Position numbers and translations under genes: made by a program
The notes under the pieces: generated by a model
Seen by the model: the letters and a program-made list of their open reading frames with translations, nothing else
What the model was told of the DNA's origin: nothing
Database searches by the model: none
NCBI GenBank assembly: GCA_002049455.2
Contig: KV919220.1
Coordinates: 1 to 45,834, forward strand
From: Porphyra umbilicalis
Lineage: Eukaryota; Rhodophyta; Bangiophyceae; Bangiales; Bangiaceae
Reading direction: 5' to 3'
Length of the DNA stretch: 45,834 nucleotides
Part shown: piece by piece, positions 1 through 8,525 of the stretch
Numbering within the stretch: position 1 is the stretch's first letter
Layout of the letters: every line of letters starts with the position of its first letter

Positions 1-524
1 CCGACGCGCGCGGGGCAGCAGACGGGCGGGTGCTGCAGCGGGCGGCCCGGACCGAGACGCACGCGGCGTCCAACGGGCAAGTGGATCGCGGGAATCCCCC
101 GTATCCTACGTGGCGCGCGCCCCCCCATGACCGACAGTGCCATCTTGTTGGTTCGTGGGCGGATCAAATGCACGGGCATCTGCCACCACCAGTCGAAATC
201 TGGTTGTCGACCGTTGATTTGTTCGACACGTGGCAATCGTCAACCTCCCGCAGCCTTCGGCGCCGCACCCTTCCACATTGGCGGCTGCAGTCGGTCTGTG
301 CCGCGGCGCCGCCGCAGCGCCGCGTCGTGACGTTGCGCCGCTGCAGGGCCGTGCCGCCCGAAGCCTTGCCGGCCCGCCGCTGCTGCCCCGGCGCCCGGTT
401 TGGTTTGTTCCCGTTCACTTCACGACTCTGTCACCCCTCCTACCTGCGTGCTTGGCATCAAGCTTCTTTTGCTGGACGGCTGCCTCGTCACCCTCTGCCT
501 CCCCGCCCCCCCAACACCCCAACC
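1..524 (+). other. 5' flank and leader of trpB
   Basis: No separate gene is seen here. The trpB reading frame stays open upstream to about position 30. That stretch is Arg/Pro/Ser-rich, resembles translated non-coding GC-rich DNA, and has no TrpB-like content. Promoter and leader presumably lie here, but I see no motif I can defend. Confidence 0.5.
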
Positions 525-2009
525 ATGGCGTCGGTTGGGTTTATCGGCGCCGTGGCCGTGGCGCCAACGGCGCTCCCATCGTCGCGCTCGGCCTTTGTGT
601 CTGCCACCCGCCCCGTGGTCGGGGTGGCGGCGCCCCCCGCCGTTGGCGCGGCGCGGGCGACGATGATGACCCCCCCCCCCCCCGGCGGCGCCGCCGCGTC
701 GCCCGCGTCGCTCAAGACGGACACGGTGGAGGGCGTTGCCCTGACCGCGTCCGAGCCCCAAAACATTGCCGACACGGTCTATGACGCGACCGTCCCCGAC
801 GCGCGCGGGCGGTACGGGCGGTTTGGTGGGCAGTACGTGCCCGAGACGCTCATGTTTGCGCTCGAGGAGCTCGAAGCCGGCTACGCCGCCGCCATTGCCG
901 ACCCGGCCTTCCACGAGGAAGTCAACGGGCTGCTTAAGGACTTTGTCGGGCGGCCGACGCCCCTCTACTTTGCCGAGCGCCTCACCCAGCACTATGCGCG
1001 GGCGGACGGGTCGGGCCCCCGCATTTGGTTCAAGCGGGAGGACCTCAACCACACGGGCGCGCACAAGATCAACAACTCGGTGATGCAGGCGGTGCTCGCC
1101 AAGCGCCTCGGCAAAACGCGCATCATTGCCGAGACGGGGGCGGGGCAGCACGGCGTCGCGACCGCCACCGTGTGCGCGCGGTTTGGGATGGAGTGCGAGG
1201 TGTACATGGGCGCCCAGGATATGGAGCGGCAGGCGCTCAACGTGTTTCGCATGCGCCTCCTCGGCGCTCGGGTGATCCCCGTCACGGCGGGCGCGGGGAC
1301 GCTCTCCAACGCGCTCTCCGAGGCCATCCGCGATTGGGTGACGCGGCCGGTCGAGACGCACTACATTGTCGGGTCGGTGGCGGGCCCCCACCCGTATCCG
1401 TACATTGTGCGGCAGGCGCACGCGGTGATTGGCGCCGAGACGCGGGGGCAGGCGGTGGCCAAGTTTGGGGGCGCCCCAGACATTCTCATTGCCTGCGTCG
1501 GCGGGGGCTCCAACGCCATTGGCCTCTTTCACGAGTTTAAGGGCGACGCGGACGTGCGGCTGATTGGGGTGGAGGCGGCTGGCAAGGGCCTCGACTCGGG
1601 GGAGCACGCGGCGACGATGAGCCGCGGCTCCCTCGGCGTCCTCCACGGCTCCATGTCGTACCAGCTGCAGGACGAGTGGGGGCAGCTGCAGGAGACGCAC
1701 TCGGTGTCGGCGGGCCTCGACTACCCGTCGGTCGGCCCGGAGCACTCCTTCATGAAGGACACGGGCCGGTGTGAGTACGTGTCGGTGACGGACGATGAGG
1801 CGCTCGACGCGTTTAAGCTGTGCAGCCGCCTGGAAGGCATCATCCCCGCCCTCGAGACGGCGCACGCGCTGGCGCACCTGGATAAGCTGTGCCCCGAGGT
1901 GGAGGGCAACCCCAACATTGTCATCAACCTGAGCGGCCGCGGCGACAAGGACGTCAACACGGTGGTGAAGCTGTTCCACGAGCGCGGGGACACGGACGTG
2001 ATGGGTTGA
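525..2009 (+). CDS. trpB: Tryptophan synthase beta chain, plastid-targeted
   Basis: Catalyses the last step of tryptophan synthesis, joining indole to L-serine with pyridoxal phosphate; it normally works with the alpha subunit in the plastid. The 494-residue protein has an N-terminal extension of about 75-88 residues (MASVGF start, Ala/Ser/Pro-rich, few acidic residues) that looks like a red-algal transit peptide, then a full TrpB core from about residue 90. Visible signatures are [12 protein letters not shown] near 98-109, the PLP lysine K181 in [10 protein letters not shown]203 in AETGAGQHG (the indole-activating glutamate of the family), the phosphate loop GGGSN at 326-330, and NLSGRGDKD near the C-terminus. 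The start is the first ATG in a good context (CAACCATGG), just before the transit-like segment. It is one exon. A 14-C run (670-683) lies inside the transit region. No trpA or other pathway gene is adjacent. Confidence 0.96.
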   Translation: MASVGFIGAVAVAPTALPSSRSAFVSATRPVVGVAAPPAVGAARATMMTPPPPGGAAASPASLKTDTVEGVALTASEPQNIADTVYDATVPDARGRYGRFGGQYVPETLMFALEELEAGYAAAIADPAFHEEVNGLLKDFVGRPTPLYFAERLTQHYARADGSGPRIWFKREDLNHTGAHKINNSVMQAVLAKRLGKTRIIAETGAGQHGVATATVCARFGMECEVYMGAQDMERQALNVFRMRLLGARVIPVTAGAGTLSNALSEAIRDWVTRPVETHYIVGSVAGPHPYPYIVRQAHAVIGAETRGQAVAKFGGAPDILIACVGGGSNAIGLFHEFKGDADVRLIGVEAAGKGLDSGEHAATMSRGSLGVLHGSMSYQLQDEWGQLQETHSVSAGLDYPSVGPEHSFMKDTGRCEYVSVTDDEALDAFKLCSRLEGIIPALETAHALAHLDKLCPEVEGNPNIVINLSGRGDKDVNTVVKLFHERGDTDVMG

Positions 2010-2401
2010 GGGGGGGCGTGTCGGGGGGGTGTTTGCGTCGCGCGTCGTTGTGTAGGAGTAGGGTGGCGGCGCGTGGTGCGCTCGGCCCCCGCGCCACCGC
2101 AAGGCGCTGCGGCGGACGTTGGCCGACGGGAGAGGAATGTGTGCGGGTGACCAGTGTGTGCTCGGGACCTCGAAGCCCGATCCACGAGAGATACTACTGT
2201 ACTCGCTTGTCAGGACTGGCAGGTCAACGACTGAATGTTGGCGTGGTACGTTTGAGCACGGAAGGGGCGCCTCGGCTGCCGCACGGGGGAGGGCGGGGGT
2301 GGGAAGGTGATATGCCTAGATACGCTCGGCGGTTGCGCCGCTGCACCATGCGTTGTTGCGACGTTCCCAGAATAATCCTTCGACGCGAAGAGCGTCGATT
2401 T
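2010..2401. other. Intergenic, trpB 3' flank
   Basis: Holds the trpB 3' untranslated region and spacer. I see no convincing ORF, RNA gene or repeat. Confidence 0.5.
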
Positions 2402-2778
2402 CCCTGGCCTTTAGGACAGGGTGCTCTCAAAGTGTAGTGATGCACACATATACTTAGATATCGGGACTTGACCTCCGTTTCAGAGGTGGCAGTCTGCATT
2501 CGTGTCCTCAGGGATCTGAGGCATGGATTGCAGCAATATAATGTATGCATTATATTATTTAGATTAATTCATGAATTAATTAATAGATTAATTCATCGGC
2601 CCTTCGAGCCCCTTGAATTAATTAAACTTATGGCAGGTACAGCCATTTACACCAGGACTCACCAGGACTGCGTCGTTGCGCCGTATTCCTCGGCGCTTGC
2701 AACCGTCCGGGGGCGGTAGCACCCATGACTTGGGTGGCACCCTCCGGCGGACGTGTTGGCAGCCGGACAAGGTGGAGG

Positions 2779-2967
2779 CGGTCAAGACGGCGGACGTGCT
2801 CAAGACGGCGGACGTGGTCAAGGCGGTGGACACGGTCAAGGCGGCGGACGTGGTCAAGGCGGCGGACGTGGTCAAGGCGGTGGACATGGTCAACGCGGCG
2901 GACGTGGTCAACGCGGCGGACGTGGTCAAGGCGACGGACGTGGTCAAGGCGGCGGACGTGCTCAAGG
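2779..2967. repeat. 18-bp minisatellite (about 10.5 units)
   Basis: Imperfect tandem copies of an 18-bp unit resembling GGCGGACGTGGTCAAG plus two bases. Because the unit is a multiple of three, two forward frames stay open: one reads VVKAAD-like hexapeptides, the other GQGGGR-like hexapeptides. No flanking domain supports either frame as a gene. Confidence 0.8.
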
Positions 2968-3021
2968 TTATGACCACGGCGGGCGCGGGCGTGGGGAGGA
3001 CTCGGTCAGCGAGGGAGGTAC

Positions 3022-3115
3022 GTGTTCTCGATTGGTCCATCTTCGTCAAAAAATGTAATAAAATGCATTAAAAATGATAACATCAAAAAATGAAGTTAAT
3101 TAATCTATTAATTCA
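3022..3115. repeat. Direct repeat, copy 1 of 2
   Basis: About 94 bp beginning TGTTCTCGATTGGTCCATC and running into an AT-rich GTTAATTAAT tail. A nearly identical direct copy lies at 3828-3922. Confidence 0.8.
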
Positions 3116-4559
3116 AGGCACGTGCGTGCAATACCCTGGCCTTCAGGGCAGTGGCACGCTCGGCGACGCATCGACACCGGGCACGCCGGCCGGCTCCATA
3201 GCCGCGAGCGCGCACGGGGGCACGTACAGCCACGCTGCCGTGGCGGGGAGAATGTGGGGCGGGGAAAGGGGTGCCGCCGCTGCCACCGCAGCGGCGGCGG
3301 CCCGCCGGCGTCGCGCGACGCCCACAGGAGGGGCTGTCACTCCACCGCGCAGCGCACCTGCGCACGGCGGGCAGGGCGGCCGACACGGCGCACGGGCGGG
3401 CGGGTGGGACTGATCGCCGCGCGATGGGGCGCCTCCAACCGCGCCGCTAGGTGGCGTCAGCAACCGCCGACGCGCCGCCGCAACAGAAGACGGCGCGCAG
3501 GCACGATCACCCGCGGGTCATCGTGGACGCGTCGAACCCCGGAAGTCGCTGCGCGCGGTCGCCGTGCGCAACTCGGGGCGGTGGGGGGGGGCAGAGGGGC
3601 AGACGCCGTCCGGGCCCTGTGACCCTTGTGGCAGGACAGTCCTTCTCAGCCACGTAACTCTATTCGCTTTTTAGCGTCATCGCGACCCTTCCAACGCTGA
3701 CACGCCCTCAGATCCCTGAGGACACGAATGCAGACTGCCACCTCTGAAACGGAGATCAAGTCCCTATATCTAAGTATATGTGTGCATCACTACACTTTGA
3801 GAGCACCCTGTCCTAAAGGCCAGGGAATGTTCTCGATTGGTCCATCTTCGTCAAAAAATGTAATAAGATGCATTAAAAATGATAACATCAAAAAATGAAG
3901 TTAATTAATCGATTAATTAATTAAAGCCGGAGTAAAAAATGTTTCATTTTTTCCATCCATGATCTGAGGGCGTGTCAGCGTTGGAAGGGTCGCGATGACG
4001 CTAAAAAGCGAATAGAGTCACGTGGCTGAGAAGGACTGTCCTGCCACAAGGGTCACAGAGCCCGGACGGCGCCTGCCACTCTGCCCCCCCCCACCGCCCC
4101 GAGTTGCGCGCGGCGACCGCGCGCAGCGACTTCCGGGGTTCGACGCGCCCACGATGACTCGCGGTTGATCGTGCCTGCGCGCCGTCTTCTGTTGCGGCGG
4201 CGCGTCGGCGGTTTCTGACGCCATCTAGCGGCGCGGTTAGAGACGCCCCGTCGTGCGGCGATCAGTCCCACCCGCCCGCCCGTGCGCCGTGTCGGCCGCC
4301 CTGCCCGCCGTGCGCAGGTGCGCTGCGCGGCGGAGTGACGGCCCCTTCTGGCGGTGTCACGCGACGCCGGCGGGCCGCCGCCGCTGCAGTGGCGGCGGCG
4401 GCCCCCCTTTCCCCGCCCCACGTTCTCCCAGCCACGGCAACTTGGCTGTACGTGCCCCCGTGCGCGCTCGCGGCTATGGAGCCGGCCGGCGTGCCCGGTG
4501 TCGATGAGTCGCCGAGCGCGCCACCGCCCTGAAGGCCAGGGTATTGCACGCACGTGCCT
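3116..4559. repeat. Foldback element: ~599-bp inverted arms, ~246-bp loop
   Basis: The left arm 3116-3714 is the reverse complement of the right arm 3961-4559 along its whole length, with scattered substitutions. The outer ends read AGGCACGTGCGTGCAATACC and its complement. Open frames in both arms mirror each other because of the palindrome and are not evidence of genes. Read across the centre, a transcript would form a hairpin with a stem of roughly 600 bp. Confidence 0.88.
3828..3922. repeat. Direct repeat, copy 2 of 2
   Basis: Same sequence and orientation as 3022-3115 with a few substitutions. It sits in the loop of the large palindrome, immediately after the right arm of the 2402-3827 element, so the locus contains interleaved duplications. 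Confidence 0.8.
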
Positions 4560-4602
4560 GGAATTGTATCGTAGTCCTCCGTGTATCGAACAGAGGTCGG
4601 TA

Positions 4603-5043
4603 TTGCTGATCCCCCAATTCTGTCCTCATCGCCCCGGAACGGTAGTGGAACGGCAATGAATGCAGATATCTCATTGGTCGAGCAGTCCGACAGCAGTGCA
4701 TGTCCGGCCCGATCTTTACAGAATGTGCCCGTACGGCCCCCAATCGCACAATCGACGCCTTCGTTTTTCTGCACTTTTCTGCGTATCTCGCAGAAAATCT
4801 CGATATCCCAACGATTGCGGGCCGGTTGCTCCCTTGACACGGAAGGGATCGGAAGAAAATCTCAAGAAAAAGAAGGATCTCGGTTCTGCACGGAAGTGGC
4901 GGTGGGAGAGCCAATAGGACATCTTAGATTCGTGCTGAGCAGCTGTTTACCGCTGCGTTTATCCAATAGATGGCCAGTTCCACAAGAACCGTACCGCCAG
5001 GAACCGTTCCTGGTCGATGAGGACAGAATTGGGGGATCAGCAA
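4603..5043. mobile_element. MITE family A, copy 1 (Tc1/mariner-like, 441 bp)
   Basis: Begins TTGCTGATCCCCCAATTCTG and ends with the inverse; the terminal inverted repeat is about 29 bp. It is flanked by TA on both sides (4601-4602 and 5044-5045), the Tc1/mariner target duplication. The same 441-bp sequence occurs at 25640-26080 with about five differences. It carries no transposase. Its sequence forms the spurious N-terminal part of a long forward frame continuing into the next entry. Confidence 0.93.
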
Positions 5044-5369
5044 TAGGATATACACTAAATGTTTTTGTGCTTCTCAGAAAAACTGGATCCACATTATCCG
5101 CTTCAGCAGTTACCAACTATCGCAAACTATCGCAAACTATCGCACCTGTTTGCGGCTCCAGTGGCTTCCCCGGGGCTCTGCACGCCGCGCCATCGCGCGG
5201 GAATGTCTCTTGGGGATGCAGCGATACGTTTGCAGCCGTCGTGCGCCGCGCGGGAGCAAGTTGGTGCTGTCCCTTATCGCACTGGCACGCCATGCATGGC
5301 ACGCCCCACCGGCGGCAGAATGTCGGCGTACCACTACGACCGAATGGTCCAGGACCCGGTGAGTACCCT

Positions 5370-6794
5370 ATGGGCATGTTCTTCCCCGAGTGGCTTCTGG
5401 CGATTGCCGACGCCGCAGGCACGGAGCTGGCGGCGGGGCGGGTCTACCGCCTAGGCCGCCCCATCCTCCGCCACCTGGAGCAGCTGCCGTGGCAGGGGCT
5501 CAGCGCGGACACCAGGCGGCATGCAACGCTACAGACGTTGGTGCGGGCCCTGGACGTCCTTCCCTGGGGCCGCGTCCTCACGGCGGCCGGCCTGCCGGCG
5601 AGCCGCGACGTCCTCGACGTCGAGACGGACAATGACGACGTGAACCCGTACGGGTTCCGTATTGCCGCGGCCCTGGGCGACGTCGGCTTCCCGTGCCGCC
5701 CGGGTGGGGGAACAGCTGCGACCGACACCACAACCGAAGCGTCCGCGGGGTACACCCCGGGGGGCGGGGCGGCGACAGGGGACGCGCGTGCGCCGGACCG
5801 GGACGCCTCGGGGGCGGCCAGGCCCGAGCACCCGTCGGAGGCGTTCGGGGAGGAAGGCCATCCCCGGGCGGGAACCCCGAGGGCCTCGGCGGGGTCAGCG
5901 GCCGAGGGCGAGGCGTCGCGCCGGGGGGCGGGGACGGGCGCGCCGGAGGCGGGGCCGGGCCCAGCGGGGACCCCACCCGACGGGCGGGCGACGCCAACGC
6001 CGGAGGGGGTGCCGCTGGACCAGCGGCGGGGGAAGCGGCCGGCGTCGACGGGTTCGGCGACGGCGGTCGGGTCCGCACCCAGCGCGGCGGGGGCGCGCCG
6101 GGCGGCCCGTTGCGCTCGTCGTGCGTCCCCACGGTCGTCGTCACCGCGGGCTCCGTCGCCGCGGGTGCCCTCACCCTCGCGGCGCTTGTCGGGGCGAGAA
6201 GGGCGGTCGGGGTCGCCGGGGCGACGCCGGGACGCCTCGGTGGGCGGCCCTTCGGCGCAGTCGGCGGCGCGGCCGGCGCAACCCCCCAGAGCTGGCGCGC
6301 CACTCCGGCGTACCGGCCGCCGAGCTGGGGAACGGTCGCGGAAGCGACCGCGTCCCGACGGGGGGGAGGTGGCGCAGCCGTACCCGACGCGGCGTCGCTG
6401 GCACCGCGTCGGGTCCATTCCCGGGGAGCGGGCCGCGCTGTTGGAGGTGACAACCGCCGCCGCCATAGAGCGGCTGGCGGTCGGCGCGGCGCCGAAAGGG
6501 GCGGTAGCGGAAGCCGTCGGCCGCGTCCACCGCAACACGGTGGACCGCGTACACGAGGCGCTGGGCGAGGCGCACAGGGAGGGGGCAACGACGGCGCTCG
6601 CGGCCCTGGTGCAGGACGTCCACAAACTCCGGCGCCGCCGCGACGCCGAGGGCGTTATCGCGACGGTGCTCAAGGAGGTACGGGCAGCGGACCGCACGGC
6701 TCCCGGCGAGCCGGTGTTCTACTACACCGGCGAGACGACGGACGACGCGGAGGGGTGTGAGGGGGACGGTGCAGGACTGGCGGGGGACCGCTGA
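5370..6794 (+). CDS. Hypothetical protein, Ala/Pro/Arg-rich
   Basis: I do not recognise this family. The frame is open well upstream, but the upstream part is MITE sequence, so I take the ATG at 5370 (MGMFFPEW); 5292 is an alternative. The first ~110 residues look like an ordinary folded, Leu-rich segment, with VRALDVLPWGRVL among them. A long low-complexity Ala/Gly/Pro middle and an Arg/Ser-rich tract follow. A C-terminal helical segment is rich in Ala, Glu and Arg (AIERLAVGAAPKGAVAEAVG and onward). It ends convergently with the minus-strand chromodomain frame, overlapping it by 73 bp. It could be a host gene or part of an uncharacterised element. Several other frames are open here because of high GC, so coding status is unproven. 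Confidence 0.35.
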   Translation: MGMFFPEWLLAIADAAGTELAAGRVYRLGRPILRHLEQLPWQGLSADTRRHATLQTLVRALDVLPWGRVLTAAGLPASRDVLDVETDNDDVNPYGFRIAAALGDVGFPCRPGGGTAATDTTTEASAGYTPGGGAATGDARAPDRDASGAARPEHPSEAFGEEGHPRAGTPRASAGSAAEGEASRRGAGTGAPEAGPGPAGTPPDGRATPTPEGVPLDQRRGKRPASTGSATAVGSAPSAAGARRAARCARRASPRSSSPRAPSPRVPSPSRRLSGREGRSGSPGRRRDASVGGPSAQSAARPAQPPRAGAPLRRTGRRAGERSRKRPRPDGGEVAQPYPTRRRWHRVGSIPGERAALLEVTTAAAIERLAVGAAPKGAVAEAVGRVHRNTVDRVHEALGEAHREGATTALAALVQDVHKLRRRRDAEGVIATVLKEVRAADRTAPGEPVFYYTGETTDDAEGCEGDGAGLAGDR

Positions 6795-7627
6795 GCCGCG
6801 GCGGGCCGCGCGAAGCGGAACGCCACCAGTCGCCACGTGGGGGGGGAGGGGGCCGCAGAGGGGGAGGGGACGGTCCGGGCGTACTCGGGGTTGAGCTGGA
6901 CCCGTTCCACGCAGGACGCTTCCGCGGTGGCCCACCAAGGCTGGTGTTGCCACCGCGGCGCGATCACAGTTGAGTCGCTCGGGGGCGCTGCCAGATGAGT
7001 AAACACCGCGCCCAGGAGGGCAAACGGCGGGCTCACCCAACAGTGGTCCTGGGTCCAGTCGACGCTGAACGCGTCGACGGTACCGGGGGAGCGACTGCCG
7101 GGGGCCCAACGCCGAGGATGCGTCAGCGGGGACAGGGTGGTGGCCGCGAAGGGGTCCGCGGTGTGCGGTCCCCAGTGGTGGTCCAGCGCACGGAATGCCT
7201 TGCGCTCGAGCGGCCCCTGGGCCGGACGGGGGCCGGCGGTGTGGGGCGCCAGGAGGCTGGCGACCCAGCGCGCGGGCACCGTTTCGGCGTGGTTTCCCCG
7301 GGGGGAGGCCCAGTGGAGGTCCGCCCACAGGTCCCCGTGGGGATCGACGTGGAGCTGGAGGGCCACGCATTGCCACGGCGTTTTTGGACGTTCCGACACC
7401 AGCAGTGTCGGAGTAACCGAGAGGAATCCATCCGGAATCGTGAATCTCTTCCGCTTAGCTAAGCGGGTGACCAAATGTTTCGGCAATCCGGAAATTGGCT
7501 CCCACGAATCATCCGCGGGTCGAAATGTGGACCAGCGGACTTTCGCGATAACATCCCCATCGGTGGCGTGCCGAATATCCAGCAGCCGGTCGATTTCCCA
7601 CGATTGCTCGTGGGCAGGGTCAGCCAC
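6722..7627 (-). CDS. Chromodomain plus DIRS-like C-terminal module of gypsy pol
   Basis: Frame begins with a GTG that overlaps the integrase stop by eight bases, so it is probably the continuation of pol in another frame rather than a separate gene. Residues ~9-62 (WEIDRLLDIRH... to about 7440) form a chromodomain, the histone-tail reader that directs chromovirus integration. Residues ~149-232 (about 7183-6932) contain DPFA, VDAFSVDW, a PPF motif and APRW..QPWW. This pattern follows the RNase H in many DIRS-type retroelements, where the region has been compared with Dam-type methyltransferases. The last ~50 residues are Pro/Ser-rich and may not be real. Shift to the integrase frame suggests a frameshift mutation or programmed slippage. 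Confidence 0.72.
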   Translation of the reverse strand: MADPAHEQSWEIDRLLDIRHATDGDVIAKVRWSTFRPADDSWEPISGLPKHLVTRLAKRKRFTIPDGFLSVTPTLLVSERPKTPWQCVALQLHVDPHGDLWADLHWASPRGNHAETVPARWVASLLAPHTAGPRPAQGPLERKAFRALDHHWGPHTADPFAATTLSPLTHPRRWAPGSRSPGTVDAFSVDWTQDHCWVSPPFALLGAVFTHLAAPPSDSTVIAPRWQHQPWWATAEASCVERVQLNPEYARTVPSPSAAPSPPTWRLVAFRFARPAAAQRSPASPAPSPSHPSASSVVSPV

Positions 7628-8513
7628 CGCCGGTTAGGGCGATTGGGTCAGGCGGTGCGGTTGCTGGGCCGGGCCCAATTCCGGGCGGGGGGGTTGCCGT
7701 CACATGGTCACTATTGACCCGCCCCTCTCCCTCGCCCTGGTCGATGACGAAGAAAGTCCCATCCTTATCGAGGATCTTGAACGGGCGCAGCGCCTTGGGT
7801 GAGAGCTTGTGCCCTCCCCGATGGGAGCGCAGGCATACGAAGTCACCCACCACGAGATCCTTGTTTTTGGGGCGCACCTTCCCGTCCCAGGCACGCTTAT
7901 AGCGTGCCTGGTACCGGGTGAGGGTGTCGCGGACCGCGTGGATCGCCTTCTTGAGCCCGTTGATGATGGCCCGCTTGACCATCAGCTGGGAACCATCCGC
8001 GGTCCCCTTCAAGAACGTTCCCCCGGCGAGCTCCTCGACCGTCAGGTTGGGCATCCGCCTGGGGATGAGGAGGTCGAACGGGGCCAGCCCCGTGGCGCAA
8101 TGCGGACAGGCGTTATACGCCAAGCTCAGCACCGGGAGGAGCCGGTCCCACAACCGGGGGTGCTCTTCACAGAAGCACCGGAGTTGGTTCAACAGGGTCC
8201 TGTTGTACCGCTCGACCTGCCCGTTCGTCTGGGGATGGTACGGCGTCGTGTACTTGCACTGCACGCCGAGCATCTTCATGACGGCGCGGAAGAAGGGATT
8301 GTCCATCTGCTTCCCTTGGTCCGACAGGACGTAGTCGGGCGGTCCATAGGCCGCGATCCACCCCGACAAGAAAGCCGACGTAACGGTCACCGTCGTGATC
8401 CGCCGCAGGGGCGCCGTCCGGGTGAGCTTCGAGAAGCGGTCCGTCATGACGAGGATGAACCGGTTCCCATCAGTAGTGCTGATGAGAGGGCCGAGGATGT
8501 CAATGGAGACCAC
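7620..8513 (-). pseudogene. Ty3/gypsy integrase core and C-terminal region
   Basis: Retroviral-type integrase core with D5 in VSIDILGP, D65 in YVLSDQGKQM and E101 in PQTNGQVERYN, giving the canonical D,D(35)E spacing. A basic SH3-like tail follows (KNKDLVVGDFVCLRSH, FKILDKDGTFFV). The segment is in the same frame as the RT/RNase H segment upstream but is cut off from it by two adjacent stops, TGA (8528-8526) and TAG (8525-8523). All three catalytic residues are kept, so inactivation looks fairly recent. The first codon of this open segment is a GTG and is not a true start. Confidence 0.88.
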
Positions 8514-8525
8514 CGTCAGCGGCTA

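Larger units (their letters stand above)
2402..3827. repeat. Inverted-repeat element with ~120-bp arms
   Basis: The segment 2402-2523 reappears in reverse complement at 3707-3827, nearly identical (it includes GTGATGCACACATATACTTA on the left arm). Between the arms lie an AT-rich stretch (2531-2635, many ATTAATT words), a minisatellite (2779-2967) and the first arm of a larger palindrome. It reads as a non-autonomous terminal-inverted-repeat element later rearranged by the overlapping foldback. No coding sequence is credible inside, and I found no clear target-site duplication. Confidence 0.7.

Noticed and set aside
30..524. In-frame N-terminal extension of trpB
   Set aside because: Begins at a GTG, is Arg/Pro-rich without a domain, and the ATG at 525 gives a proper transit peptide and a good initiation context.
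420..2102. 560-codon minus ORF opposite trpB
   Set aside because: Antisense shadow caused by strong third-position GC bias of trpB.
2779..2967. CRISPR-like array
   Set aside because: Contiguous 18-bp units without spacers in eukaryotic DNA; a minisatellite. The same applies to 29120-29393.
3116..4559. Matching ~166-residue ORFs in both foldback arms
   Set aside because: They mirror each other only because the arms are inverted copies; composition is low complexity and no domain is present.
4581..5369. Upstream part of the long plus-strand frame
   Set aside because: Most of it is MITE-A sequence; the same peptide recurs at the other MITE copy, so it is not part of a gene.
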